Source: Linnemannia hyalina (lineage: Eukaryota > Mortierellomycota > Mortierellomycetes > Mortierellales > Mortierellaceae). From it: a stretch of DNA of 64,000 nucleotides. Positions 52,201 through 64,000 of this stretch are shown here, piece after piece. Position numbers and translations under genes: made by a program. Location of the stretch: the NCBI GenBank assembly GCA_019671135.1, contig JAHRHY010000008.1:248001-312000 (forward strand), in the 5' to 3' direction. The notes beneath the pieces were generated by a model. The model searched no databases, was not told where the DNA came from, and worked only from the letters and a program-made list of their open reading frames with translations. Position 1 is the stretch's first letter; the number at the start of each line of letters is the position of its first letter.

Positions 52201-55200
52201 ACCATCAGCAACTCAACTCAACTCTCGCTTCTTCGCACATCTTCTTCCCTGTCTTCTTGCTCTTCCAGAAATGAGTAAGCGAATGAATGTGAACAGAGAC
52301 AATTCAATTCATCCCCTTCCCTCTGTTTATTTTTGACCTTGGTTCAACTCAATACCAAAAGCGACGGGGCATCAAACATCATCCACAGTCGCCTTGTCGC
52401 TTCGGTGTGAAATGAACATAAAAAAACAAGGGCGCACCCTCCACTCTTGCTTTGCTTGCTTTTTCTTGTTGTTGTCGTTATCATCAGCAAAGGAGTTTTA
52501 AAAGACAGACAACCACCGCTTTATCATCACCAAGTCGGGCAAAGAAAACAACACGCTTACGACCTACACACTTTACTTCACCTCTTCGTGAACAAACATA
52601 GTCTACTTCCTCCCAGGGAAAAAAGTTTCAACGACAGTCGACCCAAAGGAGCCTTTGATACTTGAGCGAGAGAAACAACACAACTCAACAACCCGCTGTC
52701 GCTGGGTGCAAAACGTTCTCAATTAACCAATATGGCAGCCTTACTCTCGATTCTTCCATCCCCATTTGACGCCAAATCGGTTGCCCCATCCGTCCTTCGC
52801 GAACACGCACGCACGAGAGCGCCATTAAAACATGGGATGAATGAAGACGAAGAAAAAAAGAAGGCGAGGAGAGAAGGGTGTGAGCATTTTAGTGGGATAG
52901 ATTCAACCATCCACCCACCTTTAGGTTATTTTGCTGTTGTTTTCAACCATCTCTGTGTGAGTTAAGGCTGGTTAGTGTCTATTCCTCGCTCGCACGACCG
53001 GTGCATTTTTTGTATTTCAAGTTTCCATCCGTTTGGGTTTGGGTTGGGGTGTGCTATTTTTTCGTGGGCCACGTTTATGATGACTGACCTGACTGGACCC
53101 AGTGAAGAAGGATAGGGGCAGACTCACACCCATGCTTTCAGGGGAAGATTGCGATGAGAGAAGAGGCTAAAAAGGGCACATTGGCGATATTTGTCCCTCC
53201 TTCTTGATCTACTGCTTTTCTTTCCCTCCACTTCTCGCTGCATCCGTCACCATTCATCCCTGTCCGCCTTAGTTTTCTTCTCAGTGGAATTCCCCTTCCC
53301 CTTTCTTTTTCTCGCCATTGTTTGCTTTGTTGGCTTTGTTGGTTGTGCCTGCCCGCCGGCATTGAACTCTATGAATACCTTTAGAAAAATCTAGGGTGCC
53401 AAAAAAGCGACAACGATGTCCGTCCGTCCGTCTGTTTGTCTGTTTACACCACATGATGTTGTCAGCAATTATGACCATCTATGAAACCACATCAGAATTT
53501 GTCGCTTTTTGTCTGTCGAACCTTCATTCACCCACCTTGAGCACAAACAACGGAGATGAAATGAACAAACGGACGGGTGTTCGCTTTATCCGCTTGTTTT
53601 TTTGCTTGTCGCCTTTCACCCCTTGTTTTTTTTCTGGTTTTTTTATGGTTGGTACGTAGGTTAGGAAGGGTTAAAGCTTCGGGCGCCATGTCATCTTACC
53701 TTTTGGTTTATTTCTCCTTTGGCTTTGTGCTCGGATGAACACTCACCAGGGAAAAATGGATTTCTCCACAACACAAACTCAACCGTGCGAGATTGCGAAT
53801 GAAAAGAATGAATGGTCCAAGATCTTGCCCAAACATGGACAGCAGTTTCTCCTTTTTCTTCTTTCCAGATGAACAAACGAGTATCTCCAATTATTTCTTT
53901 CTCGAGATGTCTCCCCCTTGTTTTCTATTTTCTATTGTTTTCCGTCCAACGTGTTTGTTTACTCCTTGCCCATCCATCCAACGTCGCTCTCCATTTGTTT
54001 TTATCGTGATACGTGATACGTAATGTAGTCAATTTCGTCCAATATGTTTGTTAAAAAAAAAGCATGAAGGCCACCCCGCCCCATGCATTGGAAATTGAAG
54101 TGTTTATTAGCCGACCTCTCTCATCTCGACCCGCTCTTGGTATCGGGATACTAAAACTCGGAGAATACTACGCTAACTAGGTCAAGCTCACCGCAATCGT
54201 ACAAGTTTTAATCATGTCATTTGAACTGTCTTTTACATGCATGCCCCAGACATTAAAACATGCACGGTGGCGAGTTCGTGGTCGTAAATACAGTCATGCA
54301 TAATGAAAGACAAAGGAGGGTACTAATGGAGAGGTACATCGTCAAAAACATCGGGTCGCGGTGAAAGAGATTGAAGTGTGGTACCTGAACAAATGTACCC
54401 ACTCTCTCTCTTTCAATCCTGATTGTCGACCTTACTCAGCCCTTCGCCTTTCACCTGTTGGCTCAAGTAGATAGGGCGTCACTTTGGTAACTCTTTGGGG
54501 ATTAGTGGAGTCTTACTTTCCAGGGAGATGGAGCGTTTGATATCTGTGAGTACGAATACGATCTTCAAAGTATCCACTTTTTTTTTTCACCCTCACCATT
54601 CTTTGTTTTTCAGTTCCCTCACCTTTCTTTGTTTTTCAGTTCCCTCTTCTATTTCTTCGTTGTCGCTCCTTTTTGTGAGATCGATGATGATGGTGGTAGT
54701 GGTGGTGTTCTAGTGCCGGGTCCTTGGATTGGAGTTTTTTTGTGAGCAGGACACGGGATAGATAGAAGCCTCTCTTCTAAAATGAACGGAGTGAGCATCC
54801 CCTACAATATTATTTTCATTACCGGTTTTGTGCATGGCATCGTCCCACGTTTCTTAATGCCCCAACTCATATGGCATTAGCAAAATGGGTTGTGTTGAAA
54901 GGTGTAGCGAAGGAATAGACAAAAGAAGGAAGGATAAATGTTCCACGGTTCCTGGCTGGTGGTGTTGATCTTATGTACGTACTTCCCATGCGAAACAAAA
55001 AGTTCTCTCTCACAAGAGGGTGAGTATAATGATGAAGATAGTGATGACAGTGACAGAAAAGAACCATCGGGGAATCTATGCGATCTGGAACAAGAAAAGA
55101 GAAACGGATAGACATTGTTTTCATTCCACATCAAGTCAGCCAGTTATCTAGTTATGTTGTGCTGAGAAGGACTCCCTCCGATGGCTCACGACTTTGTTCC

Positions 55201-56330
55201 GTTACGAGACTGGGGATCGACTAAATAACGATTCGGAAGGAAATAGGAGCCAAGGGAAGTGTAAAAAGCAAGTGAACATTCCAGTGAAGGAGGAAGAGAG
55301 GATGAAAGTGGGATTGAGTTGGTTAGCTCGGTTCTGTTTTTCATTTCTGATGATTCATGAGTGACGAGTCCCGATGTTTCGATCCCCAGTGTCACCATCG
55401 AATTCCCATCCATTTTGATTTCTTTGTACAACGGACATCCTTTCTTCGACCCAACGTTGCTGAATCAGCGCACAATAGGGTAAACAAATGCTCACTCGCT
55501 CCCACTTTCCGTCCTTTTCCCGCCTCTCATGTCGTCTTCCGTCAATCAATTCATCCACTGCATACAGTACCATGAGCGTCTATAATAGCTGCAAAATCAA
55601 GACTAGTGATGCATCCTGTCGGCGTCCACCCTCCATGTTCATATTATTATTTCCTTCTATCTCATCCTCTCATTCAAGCAAGAATCTATTCTTTGCAGTT
55701 AATTTTGTGCTTGGTAGTGTTGACACTCATCCTGCTGGCGTACCTTAAAACGCAAAAATGCATTTGAGTTCAGATCCTCTCTCTTCTCCCCTTTCCACTC
55801 AATTGCAAAGAAAAAACAAGAGAGAGCATCGAGATCTCACCTCATGAGTGTTCTTTTCCTTCATTTTTTACACATGGGGGTGTGAGTCCGCTGGTGTCCT
55901 TTTCGTCCTTCCTTTTCCTTCTTCCTTTCCGTTTCCTTTGTTCTTTCTTCCGTCCCAACTTCCCTCCTTCCTTTATTCCTCCTTCTTTCCTTCCTTCACA
56001 CTTCGCCCATCCTCCCCCCTTTTTTGGTCCTTTGGCGACCTGTCCTCTCCTTTCGCCACTCCTCAGACCCTTCCTCCCTGCTTCCGTCCCTCTCTCCTTT
56101 TCTCGGCACCCTCACTCACAACCTCCGACTCACCATTCCCCCTTCCTTCCCCTCTCCTTCACTTCTCCAACAGTCGCTCCTCCTCAACAAGGACACCAAC
56201 CACTCATCACTTCCTTCCTCTTACCACCCTCACCACCTCATACCTTTGCACCCTCCTCTCCCTTTCCACCACTCCTCCCTCACATCCTTCCCTTCCTCCT
56301 CCTCCTCCTCCGACAACAAGAACAACAACA
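52201..56330. other. Long intergenic region between the receptor and the AIG1-like gene
   Basis: About 4.1 kb. I found no gene I can defend. One short frame at 52732-52956 ends at a GTGAGT donor-like sequence but has no partner exon. A 26-bp tandem duplication (TTTCTTTGTTTTTCAGTTCC unit) lies at about 54599-54648. From 55880 to 56330 the sequence is a CT-rich leader for the next gene. Confidence 0.5.
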
Positions 56331-57633
56331 ATGACAACACCACAACCAACAGGGCTTCGCAAGTTCCTGAAATACGACACCCTGGACCTATCTCGCATAG
56401 TATCGTCCAATATTGTCGATGCCCGCACTTTGTTAATCATCCGTGCGATTGTGGCATTGCATCTTGTGGCCGTGTTTATTGCGACGCTCTATGTCTCTGC
56501 GAGGGATGAGGTCTTTTATATGGTCCCGACTACTTTCACCAACCTCAGTAACATGGGTCTCACTGCTTACTATTTGGTAACGATACTTGCAGCAAAGTTG
56601 TCAACCAACGATTGATAGCTGATTGGAGACATCATTTTTTTCAGGCACACACAATCAGTTCAAAACAAAGGATCAACGACCCTGACACCACACCCCTACT
56701 ACACCCTCTCAATCCAAACCCATGATCAATAGACGGCAGCATACCACTCACACAATTACGTGAGAACCAAAACCCTCTCCTCACTTACAAACCAGCACTG
56801 GTTCCTCACCTCAGCCCTCTCACTCCTCTACGCCTCCGTCGTCGTCTTCCACATCGTCGTCCCCGCCATTTACTGGGGCATGCTCTTTGACCCCAACAAC
56901 ACCATGGACACCCTCAACAAATACGTCGACTTCTCTCATCATGGTGCAGACCTTGCCTGTATTTTGATCGAGATAGTGTTTAATCGGATGGAGTTGCCCT
57001 GGATCGCTATCTTGGGTCCTCTGTTGATGATTATCTTGTATATGCTCCTTGCTTGGGTATACTTTGCAGCGTAAGTTAGATCTGGTTTTTCATTTTGGTG
57101 CTCTGATGGGTTGAAGTTTCTTGTCTTGCCTGCCTTTGTACCACATCGGATGCTTAAAAACAAATCATGCTGACATTAACAGTTAACTTCCATCCCCTTC
57201 CCTCCCCTCTCTCGCTCATCATCCTTTTTCCTCCCAATGTGAACAAACTAGTCGTGGAGAATGGCTGTACGGGTTCTTGGACTGGTCCAAGGGTCCTGTC
57301 GCGGCCGGATGGTACATTGGTCTCCTCGCCGTCTTTGCCCTTCTCTTCGTCCTTCAGAAATACATCCACCAGGGTCGTGATTCAGCCTTGAAGGGTCGTC
57401 GCGCCGTCGTTGCTGCCCAGGACGGAACTGGCGCCTTCGAGAAGAACCAGCAACAAAACAATGCTGCTGTGGCTGATGAGGAGGCTAGTCTTGCTGGTAA
57501 TGGACACGTCCACGATGTGAAGGCTGTAGGGGGAGGAGATAAGACCGAACTGGAGGATATTCCTCTGGAGGATACCAAGATGGAGGTCCCTGAGGTGACA
57601 ATTGCGGTCTCTAAGCAGGAGCTCGACGCCTAA
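56331..57633 (+). CDS. Multi-pass membrane protein, tentatively FAR-17a/AIG1-like
   Basis: Exons 56331-56576, 56733-57070 and 57252-57633 (GTAACG...ATAG phase 0; GTAAGT...CTAG phase 2) give 321 residues. About six hydrophobic helices lie between residues 33 and 235. The AIG1/ADTRP family consists of six-helix membrane hydrolases of fatty-acid esters of hydroxy fatty acids, with an active Thr and His. Here a Thr in PTTFTNLSN (T70) and a His in DFSHHGADL (H151/H152) stand at plausible places, preceded by PAIYWGMLFDP. The last 85 residues are a hydrophilic tail rich in Gln, Asn, Ala, Glu and Asp, presumably cytoplasmic. I assign the family by pattern only; a different fungal multi-pass family is possible. 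The short introns and clean phase make the gene model good. Confidence 0.55.
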
Positions 57634-59098
57634 GCCACCCTGCCACTTTGTCTCTTTGCTTCCAAACACACGTTCGTAGTTTTTTCGTTACACCTATCTA
57701 TCCTTAATTTACCTTGGATCCTACCATATCCCTAATGTACTACACTTTGTCCTCATCGACAGCCTTTGGCCAAGATGGGCTGTTCATTTTTCCTGCGACA
57801 CATACATAAATGCGCATTGGTCCATTGGTAGAAAATAGTTTGGAGTTGTTTCTTCCTCTTCAGCCTGCACAAGCACCAGTTATCCATTTTTTCTTTTCCT
57901 CCTTTCTGCCTCTTGCCATCTCAAGTGACATGAGGGCATATGATGGCGGAAGGAGGAGAGAATGGGCTCGCATATATTTTTTCCATGATTTATTTCTGTG
58001 AGCTTTCCAAGCCAACCCGCTCGCTTGCTTGCTTGTCCAGACATGAAGAGGTGTTTTGGGAGGGGGATGCGAGTGAAAGGTGTGTAAGAGGAATGAAAAA
58101 AAAAAATACACCTTTTGGGCCACTACAAGTTTCAGTCGTCGTTCTGACGTGAGAGGAAGAGTAAAAGGGGTAGTCATGTTCTGTAGATGGCTCTTCCTCT
58201 TCCCAAGGCTGGGTGCATGATTTTTGTTGTTCTTCGACTCTGTCGCCTCACATAGCCATTTTTCTACCATTACCCTGCCTCCTTCCCTTCCTAACTTCGT
58301 TTCTCGCCCTCTGGACAGGAATGGCTAGAAGCTAAAAAAAGGAGCAACAGCGGTAATGTGTGGCACTAGCCAGGAATCTCCGAGGTCTGGTATGGGATTG
58401 TGTATGTGGGTCAGGAACACATACGCCACTAGTGCATTCCTTTCGGTGTATTTGAATGGCAGTCAGCCTTGCCCACAGCCGCCTGTCATCATCATGCTCG
58501 AGGGAAAGAGGGCGCGGCTTGATTCTGCACAGCGCCCAACCCATTTCTGCCAGTGGAGGAAGATAGAAATCCCCCATGCCTGGGTTGGTTGTAAAAGTAA
58601 AAATAACAGGCGAATGGCTGATCGGTGTTCTACCACCGTTTTACTTTTCCCCAAGTCATCCCCCATGCTTGTCATCCATATGCCTTGGTCATTGCCAAGG
58701 AGAAGGAAGGTGGTTTGGAGTACCCAACCAAGCCACGACGTAATTGAACCTCTGTCTGTCTCTCTGTGTCTCTGTGAGGAAGTGATCTTCCCCAGGAGTC
58801 TATTTATGAAATTTTACTTGAGACTTTCTTTTTTGATTGATGAGTGCTCTCACCGAGTGAAGTGATATGAACCTTAATCCGACACCTCGCCATCATTGTT
58901 GTTCCTGGTTTGGTTACTTCCTTGTTCCCCTGGCACTCCTTCTCTTTCGTATTTCTTTCCACTCTTTCTCTCCTTTTCATCTTCTTTACTCTCCACTCCT
59001 CCCACAACCCTCGCACCTTTCGCTCTCTTCTCACCCTCACTCACACATACCCTAATCCCCTTCTCCCCCTTCACACAACCACACACACAAAGACAAAC
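57634..59098. other. Intergenic region upstream of the GPI-anchored protein gene
   Basis: About 1.46 kb. Nothing recognisable until a CT-rich and CACA-rich leader from about 58930 to 59098. A frame of 169 codons at 58356-58865 has mixed codon use and no domain; I do not accept it as a gene. Confidence 0.5.
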
Positions 59099-60274
59099 AT
59101 GAAGTTCACAACAACCGTCGCCGTCATCGCCCTCGGAGCCACCGCCATCTCTTCGGCCCAAGCTGCCCTCTCGCCCCAATGCACAACCTACCTCGGCGCC
59201 CTCGGCGCCCCCACCAACCCCCTCGCCAAATGCAGAGTCTACACCACCCTCGGCTTCCCCGCCCTCACCCACGCCAACGACCACGATACCCCCAAGCTCC
59301 AGAAGGCCATTGCGGATTACTGTGCCACCCCTGCCTGCACCTCCGACCAGTATGCTGGTGTCTATAAGGATATTAACACCAACTGTGCTGCTGATATGGT
59401 TGCTGCCAACCAGGCTGACCTTGGCACTGACATGTACATGTGGTAAGTATCTTTTCTTGCTGTTTTTGAAAGGAAGGGTGGAGGCTATAGTTGTTGCTTG
59501 GCTATTCCTTCTTTCTTCGTTTCTGTCCCTTTCGCCTTTTTTTTACCCCCTGGTTGAATGAACCAGGCGTTTTCTCGCCTTGCTTTTGTTTACCATTGTT
59601 GTTGTTGCTCTCACTTCACTGACTCCACTTGTCCCAAACACAACGAGAAAAGGCAATAAGAAAACAATACGGCTCATTTGGTCGCACAAATGTCCGTTTT
59701 CCGTTTGTGAAATTTAATATTAATATAAACCTCATTTCACGCCACTCTTTCTAACAGGTACATGTCCCCCCCACAACGCGAGGCGATCTGTTTGCAGAGC
59801 AGCAAGAACACGACCTGCGTGATCGACTCGATTAACGAGATGATTGCCCGTGCCCAGTTCCCCAACGCCAACCCTAACGAGGACGACCTCTACGGATACC
59901 TTCAATACGTCACCCCCATGCTCTCCGCCAAGGACACCAACGCCACCGCCTTCTGCACTACTTGCAACCAGCAGGTCGCCAACATCTTCTCCAATTATTA
60001 TACCAAGACCCCCTCCCCTTACCTTCTGAACTTTGATCAGAAGTTGACCAGTGACAAGTATAAGGATGACCTGTCGTTCCAGTACAAGAGCTCTTGCCAG
60101 GTTACCTTGGGAGCTAGCTTCAAGCCTGTTGACAGCAACACGACTGCTGCTTCGAACGGTACTAGCAGCGGCAAGAATGATAAGGGCAATGCTGGTCAGG
60201 CTGCTGCTGTCATGTCGATGGGCGGTGTTGCTGCTGCCGTTGCTGCCGTTGCCGGTGTCCTCGCCATGTTCTAA
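59099..60274 (+). CDS. Secreted, probably GPI-anchored Cys-containing protein
   Basis: Exons 59099-59442 and 59758-60274 (intron 315 bases, GTAAGT...ACAG, phase 2) give 286 residues. MKFTTTVAVIALGATAISSAQA is a clear signal peptide with cleavage after about residue 22. The mature part has spaced cysteines (PQCTTYL, LAKCRVY, DYCATPACTSDQY, NTNCAADM, EAICLQSS, NTTCVIDS, AFCTTCNQ, SSCQVTL), suggesting several disulphides, and N-glycosylation sites (NTT, NAT, NTT, NGT). The C-terminus is a Ser/Gly/Asn-rich spacer followed by a 25-residue hydrophobic end (AAAVAAVAGVLAMF), as in a GPI attachment signal. I know of no named family. It probably sits on the plasma membrane or wall. The first exon ends in the codon TGG, split by the donor. 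Confidence 0.8.
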
Positions 60275-60652
60275 GCCGTAGAATAGATAGATATTAGAAG
60301 TGTTGCATCTGCAACCGTTGGCTTAGTTTTGAAGCAGGTTCTTTTTTGTATTATATGCCAACGTGTGAGGCAGCGTGTCCCTTTCCAATAATATTAACAT
60401 CAAAACATCAATCAATTGCCCCATGATACCATGTCGTTGTCATTGTGAGTGTTTTTTTCTATCCACCAGTCAACGCCAATTCCTCACGTGAAGGAAGACA
60501 TTGGCCATGCTCTTCTTGCATTCAGCAAAAGTTGCGCCCACACCTTCTTCATTTTTCTTCGCGAGCGGTTTCTTATTCCTTTTCTCACTTCTCTCTTCCA
60601 TCAAACATAAAACCCATTTCATTTACACAACAACTACAACACATTATATACG

Positions 60653-62079
60653 ATGCGCCTGACAACCGTTTCGCTCACCCTCACGTTGGCCTTTGCCTTC
60701 CTCGCCTCGGCAGCACCCGCACCCCAGGAGGAGAGTAAGGACAATAACAACAAGAAACATCAGCAATAATAGCAAAGACCTCAATCCTTTTCTCAACGAA
60801 ATACTATCCCACCGACCCGCCCAGCACACTCAGCACAGTCTATTTTTACACTCACACATCCGCACCGTAACAACCACCGACATACATGCATCACCGCTAC
60901 TACGCCCCGCAAACTTCCCTTTCTTCCGCGCTTCCTTCTCTTGCCTTTCTTGCCTTTCTTGCAATGCCTACAACCACAGGACATCAACACTTCACAGACA
61001 ACCACAAAAGCAGGAGTAAAAAAAAAAAAAGAGGATGCAGAGAAGGAAGCCATGCGCTACTGTTTTTTAAACGTGGCTACGACAACAACCACTTTATAGG
61101 CTGTACAGACTGACGGATGGACAGCGCAGTGACCCACCACCCCACCCACCTCACACGGGATACACATTTTTTATCCTGCTCACAAGGGCCCACCATACCA
61201 CCCACCCACCCACCTACTTATTTCTCACAGGAAGAGCGATTAGCGGATTGATACGCTATTCGTACACCCGACAATATACCATGCGAATTGTTCTTTGCGC
61301 CCACCACGTACAGCACACACACACCTTCTCTTAATCCATTATCCGATGCTTGTTCCATATTTGTGCGTCCAATTCAAAACACATAAAAACATCCCTTCAC
61401 ACCGACTATTCACAACGGTTAACCGTCCTATCAACAAAGTCACTAACCGTTCCTTCCTTTCCCCCCACCTTCCCCCTGCATAAAAAAAAAAATAGCCGCA
61501 GAACAAGAAGCATGCATCAATAAATGCCTGAAGACAGAGGAAAACTGTCTACTGGAATCGATCAGCATGTCCCAATGTGTGATCGATTTCGATACATGCC
61601 ACCAGATCTGCTTCCCTGAGCAACATCTCACTGGTGGACCCGGACCCGCTACATTACCTGCCGCACCTGGAACTGGAGCGCCTGGAACTGGAGCACCTGG
61701 AACTGGAGCACCAGGAAATGAAAATGGAAATGGACCAAAGAAGCATAAGGATGTGACGGACTTGGACGTGACGGATAACGATGGCGATGATAATGATGAG
61801 GATGATTATGAGGGTGACCAGGACGATAATGAGCTTGGAATGGCGGTTGGTGCTGATGTTGGTGGTGGAGAGACGAAAGCGTTGCATGGAAAGGGCAAGG
61901 GTAATGGACGCTCGGGAGTCAAGGCTGCGGCGAAGGAGGCTGAGGCGTTGACGTTGACGCCGGAGGAGATTAACCGGATGCAGCAGGCTTATGAGGATGT
62001 GTATGATGAGAGTATCATTAGTGCGCCTGCTGGTGGAGAGGATGATGCCGAGTTTGATGACGATCCTTCTGACTACTAG
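60653..62079 (+). CDS. Secreted small Cys-rich protein with acidic tail
   Basis: Exons 60653-60734 and 61496-62079 (intron 761 bases, GTAAGG...AATAG, phase 1) give 221 residues. MRLTTVSLTLTLAFAFLASA is a signal peptide with a likely cut before APAPQEE. The mature N-terminus holds six cysteines in a mirror-symmetric spacing C-x3-C-x6-C-x9-C-x6-C-x3-C (ACINKC...CHQIC, residues about 34-66). Then comes a Pro/Gly linker with four GTGAP repeats, an acidic stretch (DNDGDDNDEDDYEGDQDD), a Lys/Gly segment and an acidic end. There is no GPI signal. Size, signal and cysteines are those of a secreted effector-like or surface protein; the function is unknown. The intron is long, and exon 1 codes only the signal and six residues, a common design for fungal secreted proteins. 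An AATAAATAAT signal lies about 130 bases after the stop. Confidence 0.75.
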
Positions 62080-62381
62080 TTGGTGTTTTTGGAGATGCCG
62101 GGTTCGGACGACTCGGGCGACTGAGGCGTTCAGGATGAGACTTTCGGCCTGACGGATGAGTAAGCGGCAATCAACGACACCCATCAACGTCAACAACCAA
62201 AAGTATTGAATAAATAATTCGTGGCAGTTGGAGGCGTGTTGACCAAATTCTTCAACTCGCCCCTTTCAAAGAACCCACCATTCGTCATTGTATAATTCTA
62301 AAAAAATGCCAGTCTTATTATGTACGAAAAAAAAAATGATGCCTCTACCACTTCCCCTTCTATGCAATGATAAAACACGGA

Positions 62382-63916
62382 TTACACAACACGGATCTTG
62401 TACTCGTTCAACTGCTGGTCCGTCAACGCCGAGGGACTCCCAACGACCAAATCACGACCCGAAGCCGACTTCGGGAACGCGATCACGTCCCGAATCGAGG
62501 GGGTCTCGCACAAGATGGCCATCAGTCTATCGAATCCTAGGGCGAGCCCTCCGTGTGGGGGGCATCCGAAGGAGAGTGCATCGATTAAGTGTGCAAATCT
62601 TGAGCTTTCTTGTTCTGACATCTATTGTGTTTCGAGTGTGTGTAGGAGTAGTAGTAAGTTAATAAGGTTGGAACATAGGCGTCGCTGCCAGCCAGATCTG
62701 TTCTTGGTTAAAGAGTTCATAGTAATAAAAAAAAGTTTACCTTGAGGACGTGGTCAAAGACATAAGTCTGCAATTTGGGTGAATGGATACGGATAGACCC
62801 ACCTCCAATCTCGACACCATTCAACACCAAATCATAATGCTGTCCGCGGACCTTCTCAGGCGCAGTTTGCAAGAGGTGCAAGTCGTCGGGGTGGGGGGCG
62901 GTGAAGGGGTGGTGGGTAGCTTGGAAACGGACGCCACGGGATTGTTGATCGGTCGAGAGGATTTGTTCGGGTGGGGAGAAGAGCGGGAAGCCTTCTACCC
63001 AGAGGAAGTTGTACTGTGATGCTGGGATCTCCATCAAGCCTAGGGAGGATGAGGACGTAATAGGAGGGAGAATAGGTGTTTAGGGTTCAATTGTGAAGAC
63101 TCTTCGGAAAAAGACAGAAAACGAGGGTTGTGAGTGATGGGGGGGGGGGGGGGTTACCTTTGGACTTGAGGACGTTGGCGAGTTCGAGGCGGACTTTGCC
63201 TAGTTCCGTTTGACCACCCTAAATCAACACGACAACCAGAATCATACACACATTAACCTCCTAGATTCATAATATATTTAAGTATCTCCAGCCCTCAGAA
63301 GATGAAGAAAAACGTTCTTGCTACTCACGGAGAGGAAGGCAGGTCGCTTGTTCAAAATGATGGTGTCCCCGATCTGAATGCCGACTTTAGAATTCACAGC
63401 AGGTACATCCACAAGTCCCTGGATCTCATGCGTATATGGCAGCTTTTGCATCCATGTGTCGATATTCTTTTCCGTGACCTTGACCACTGGTAACATCTAG
63501 TATACAAATATACCACAATAACCATAAAGTTAATGTCATGACCTAGTATTACTGGGACAAAATGAGGTTTGAGCATAACACGCGTGACAAATAGAGGAGG
63601 GGGGAAGGCTTACCTTATTGTCAAGCTGAGCGAGTTTCTTGAGCTCGGATCCCGACAACTTCATATCTGCCTTCAAAACAATACCCTCGACAATATTATC
63701 TCCCGTAATATCCGTAACATGTTGAATCTCCAGACCGAATCGAGTGTCGGGTTTGTCGGACCCATACTTGGACATGGCGACTTGGTAGTTCATCCGAGGG
63801 AACTCCTTTCCGTCAAAGAGTTCGACAGATTTGAGTTTTCTCCATACTGAGCGGACGAGGCCTTCAACTAGGTTCTGGATGTCCCGGGCTGACCCAAATG
63901 ATACTTCCAGATCGAT
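62382..63916 (-). CDS. Aspartyl-tRNA synthetase, mitochondrial (bacterial type), 3' part
   Basis: Five minus-strand exons are visible: 63916-63614, 63496-63329, 63218-63158, 63039-62741 and 62621-62382. All splice signals are GT-AG and all phases fit. They code the last 356 residues; the 5' exons lie beyond the right edge. The first visible exon begins IDLEVSF, directly after where class II motif 2 would end. Next come [18 protein letters not shown], the GAD-domain insert typical of bacterial and mitochondrial AspRS ([12 protein letters not shown]), [13 protein letters not shown], the segment [21 protein letters not shown], and class II motif 3 as [14 protein letters not shown] near the end. 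The enzyme charges tRNA-Asp with aspartate; the bacterial type is the mitochondrial form in fungi. A poly-G run (about 14) lies in the third visible intron, next to a splice donor. Confidence 0.93.
63139..63153. repeat. Poly-G run in an AspRS intron
   Basis: About 15 uninterrupted G on the plus strand. It abuts the donor GTAACC of the exon 63218-63158 on the minus strand, so the intron there begins with a long C run. Confidence 0.9.
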
Positions 63917-64000
63917 CTAGTATGAAAGGAAGGGAAGAAGGGGGAAAAAGAACGCTCAGTCAGATATGAACTATTTCAAACAGATAACGTGCTGATGGCA

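Noticed and set aside
52732..52965. 77-codon frame ending at a GTGAGT donor-like site
   Set aside because: A downstream exon in phase could not be found, and there is no domain. It could be a first exon, but the support is one six-base match.
58356..58865. 169-codon frame on the plus strand
   Set aside because: Mixed codon use, no domain, no leader, and it lies in AT-rich sequence between two well-supported genes.

Overview
This window looks like nuclear DNA of a filamentous fungus, most probably an early-diverging one of the Mortierella group. The reasons are GT-AG introns of about 60 to 1,300 bases, CT-rich 5' leaders, a bacterial-type (mitochondrial) aspartyl-tRNA synthetase, a SAP18 gene, and an accessory fraction made of Crinkler-like effectors, WD40/NLR-like remnants, a TnpB/Fanzor-like relic and a Ty3/Gypsy relic. 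The placement is inferred from gene content; no ribosomal marker is present.

Layout. 1-531 is the 5' end of an unknown gene leaving the left edge. 3.5-5.4 kb is a membrane-anchored GH17 glucanase. 5.8-8.1 kb holds decayed WD40 repeats on both strands. 9.1-12.2 kb is a secreted Gly/Pro/Asp-rich protein built from two tandem arrays. 14.1-16.5 kb is a mobile-element graveyard: a 350-bp dispersed repeat and a broken TnpB/Fanzor-like gene. 16.7-19.2 kb and 30.3-32.7 kb are two inverted copies of one 2.3-2.5 kb segment with an acidic-protein gene, open on the left and broken on the right. The 11 kb between them carries two tandem GNAT acetyltransferases and two tandem UNC-93-like transporters. 33.3-43.8 kb is a Crinkler island: one complete four-exon gene (Crinkler header, P-loop NTPase, PD-(D/E)xK-like nuclease), a dead Gypsy integrase, the second copy of the dispersed repeat, and at least three rotting Crinkler copies. 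From 44.6 kb to the right edge the window returns to conserved genes: a small spliced ORF, an acidic protein, SAP18, a seven-helix receptor-like protein, an AIG1-like membrane protein, a GPI-anchored secreted protein, a small secreted cysteine-rich protein and the 3' part of the mitochondrial AspRS gene.

How it fits together. Housekeeping genes sit in blocks at both ends and inside the inverted repeat. The repeat arms, the TnpB-like relic and the Crinkler island form the fast-changing fraction. Several products point to the cell surface or outside (GH17, the repeat protein, the GPI protein, the cysteine-rich protein, the receptor), which fits a soil or plant-associated fungus. All exon joins were placed by reading splice signals and phase by eye, without transcript support.
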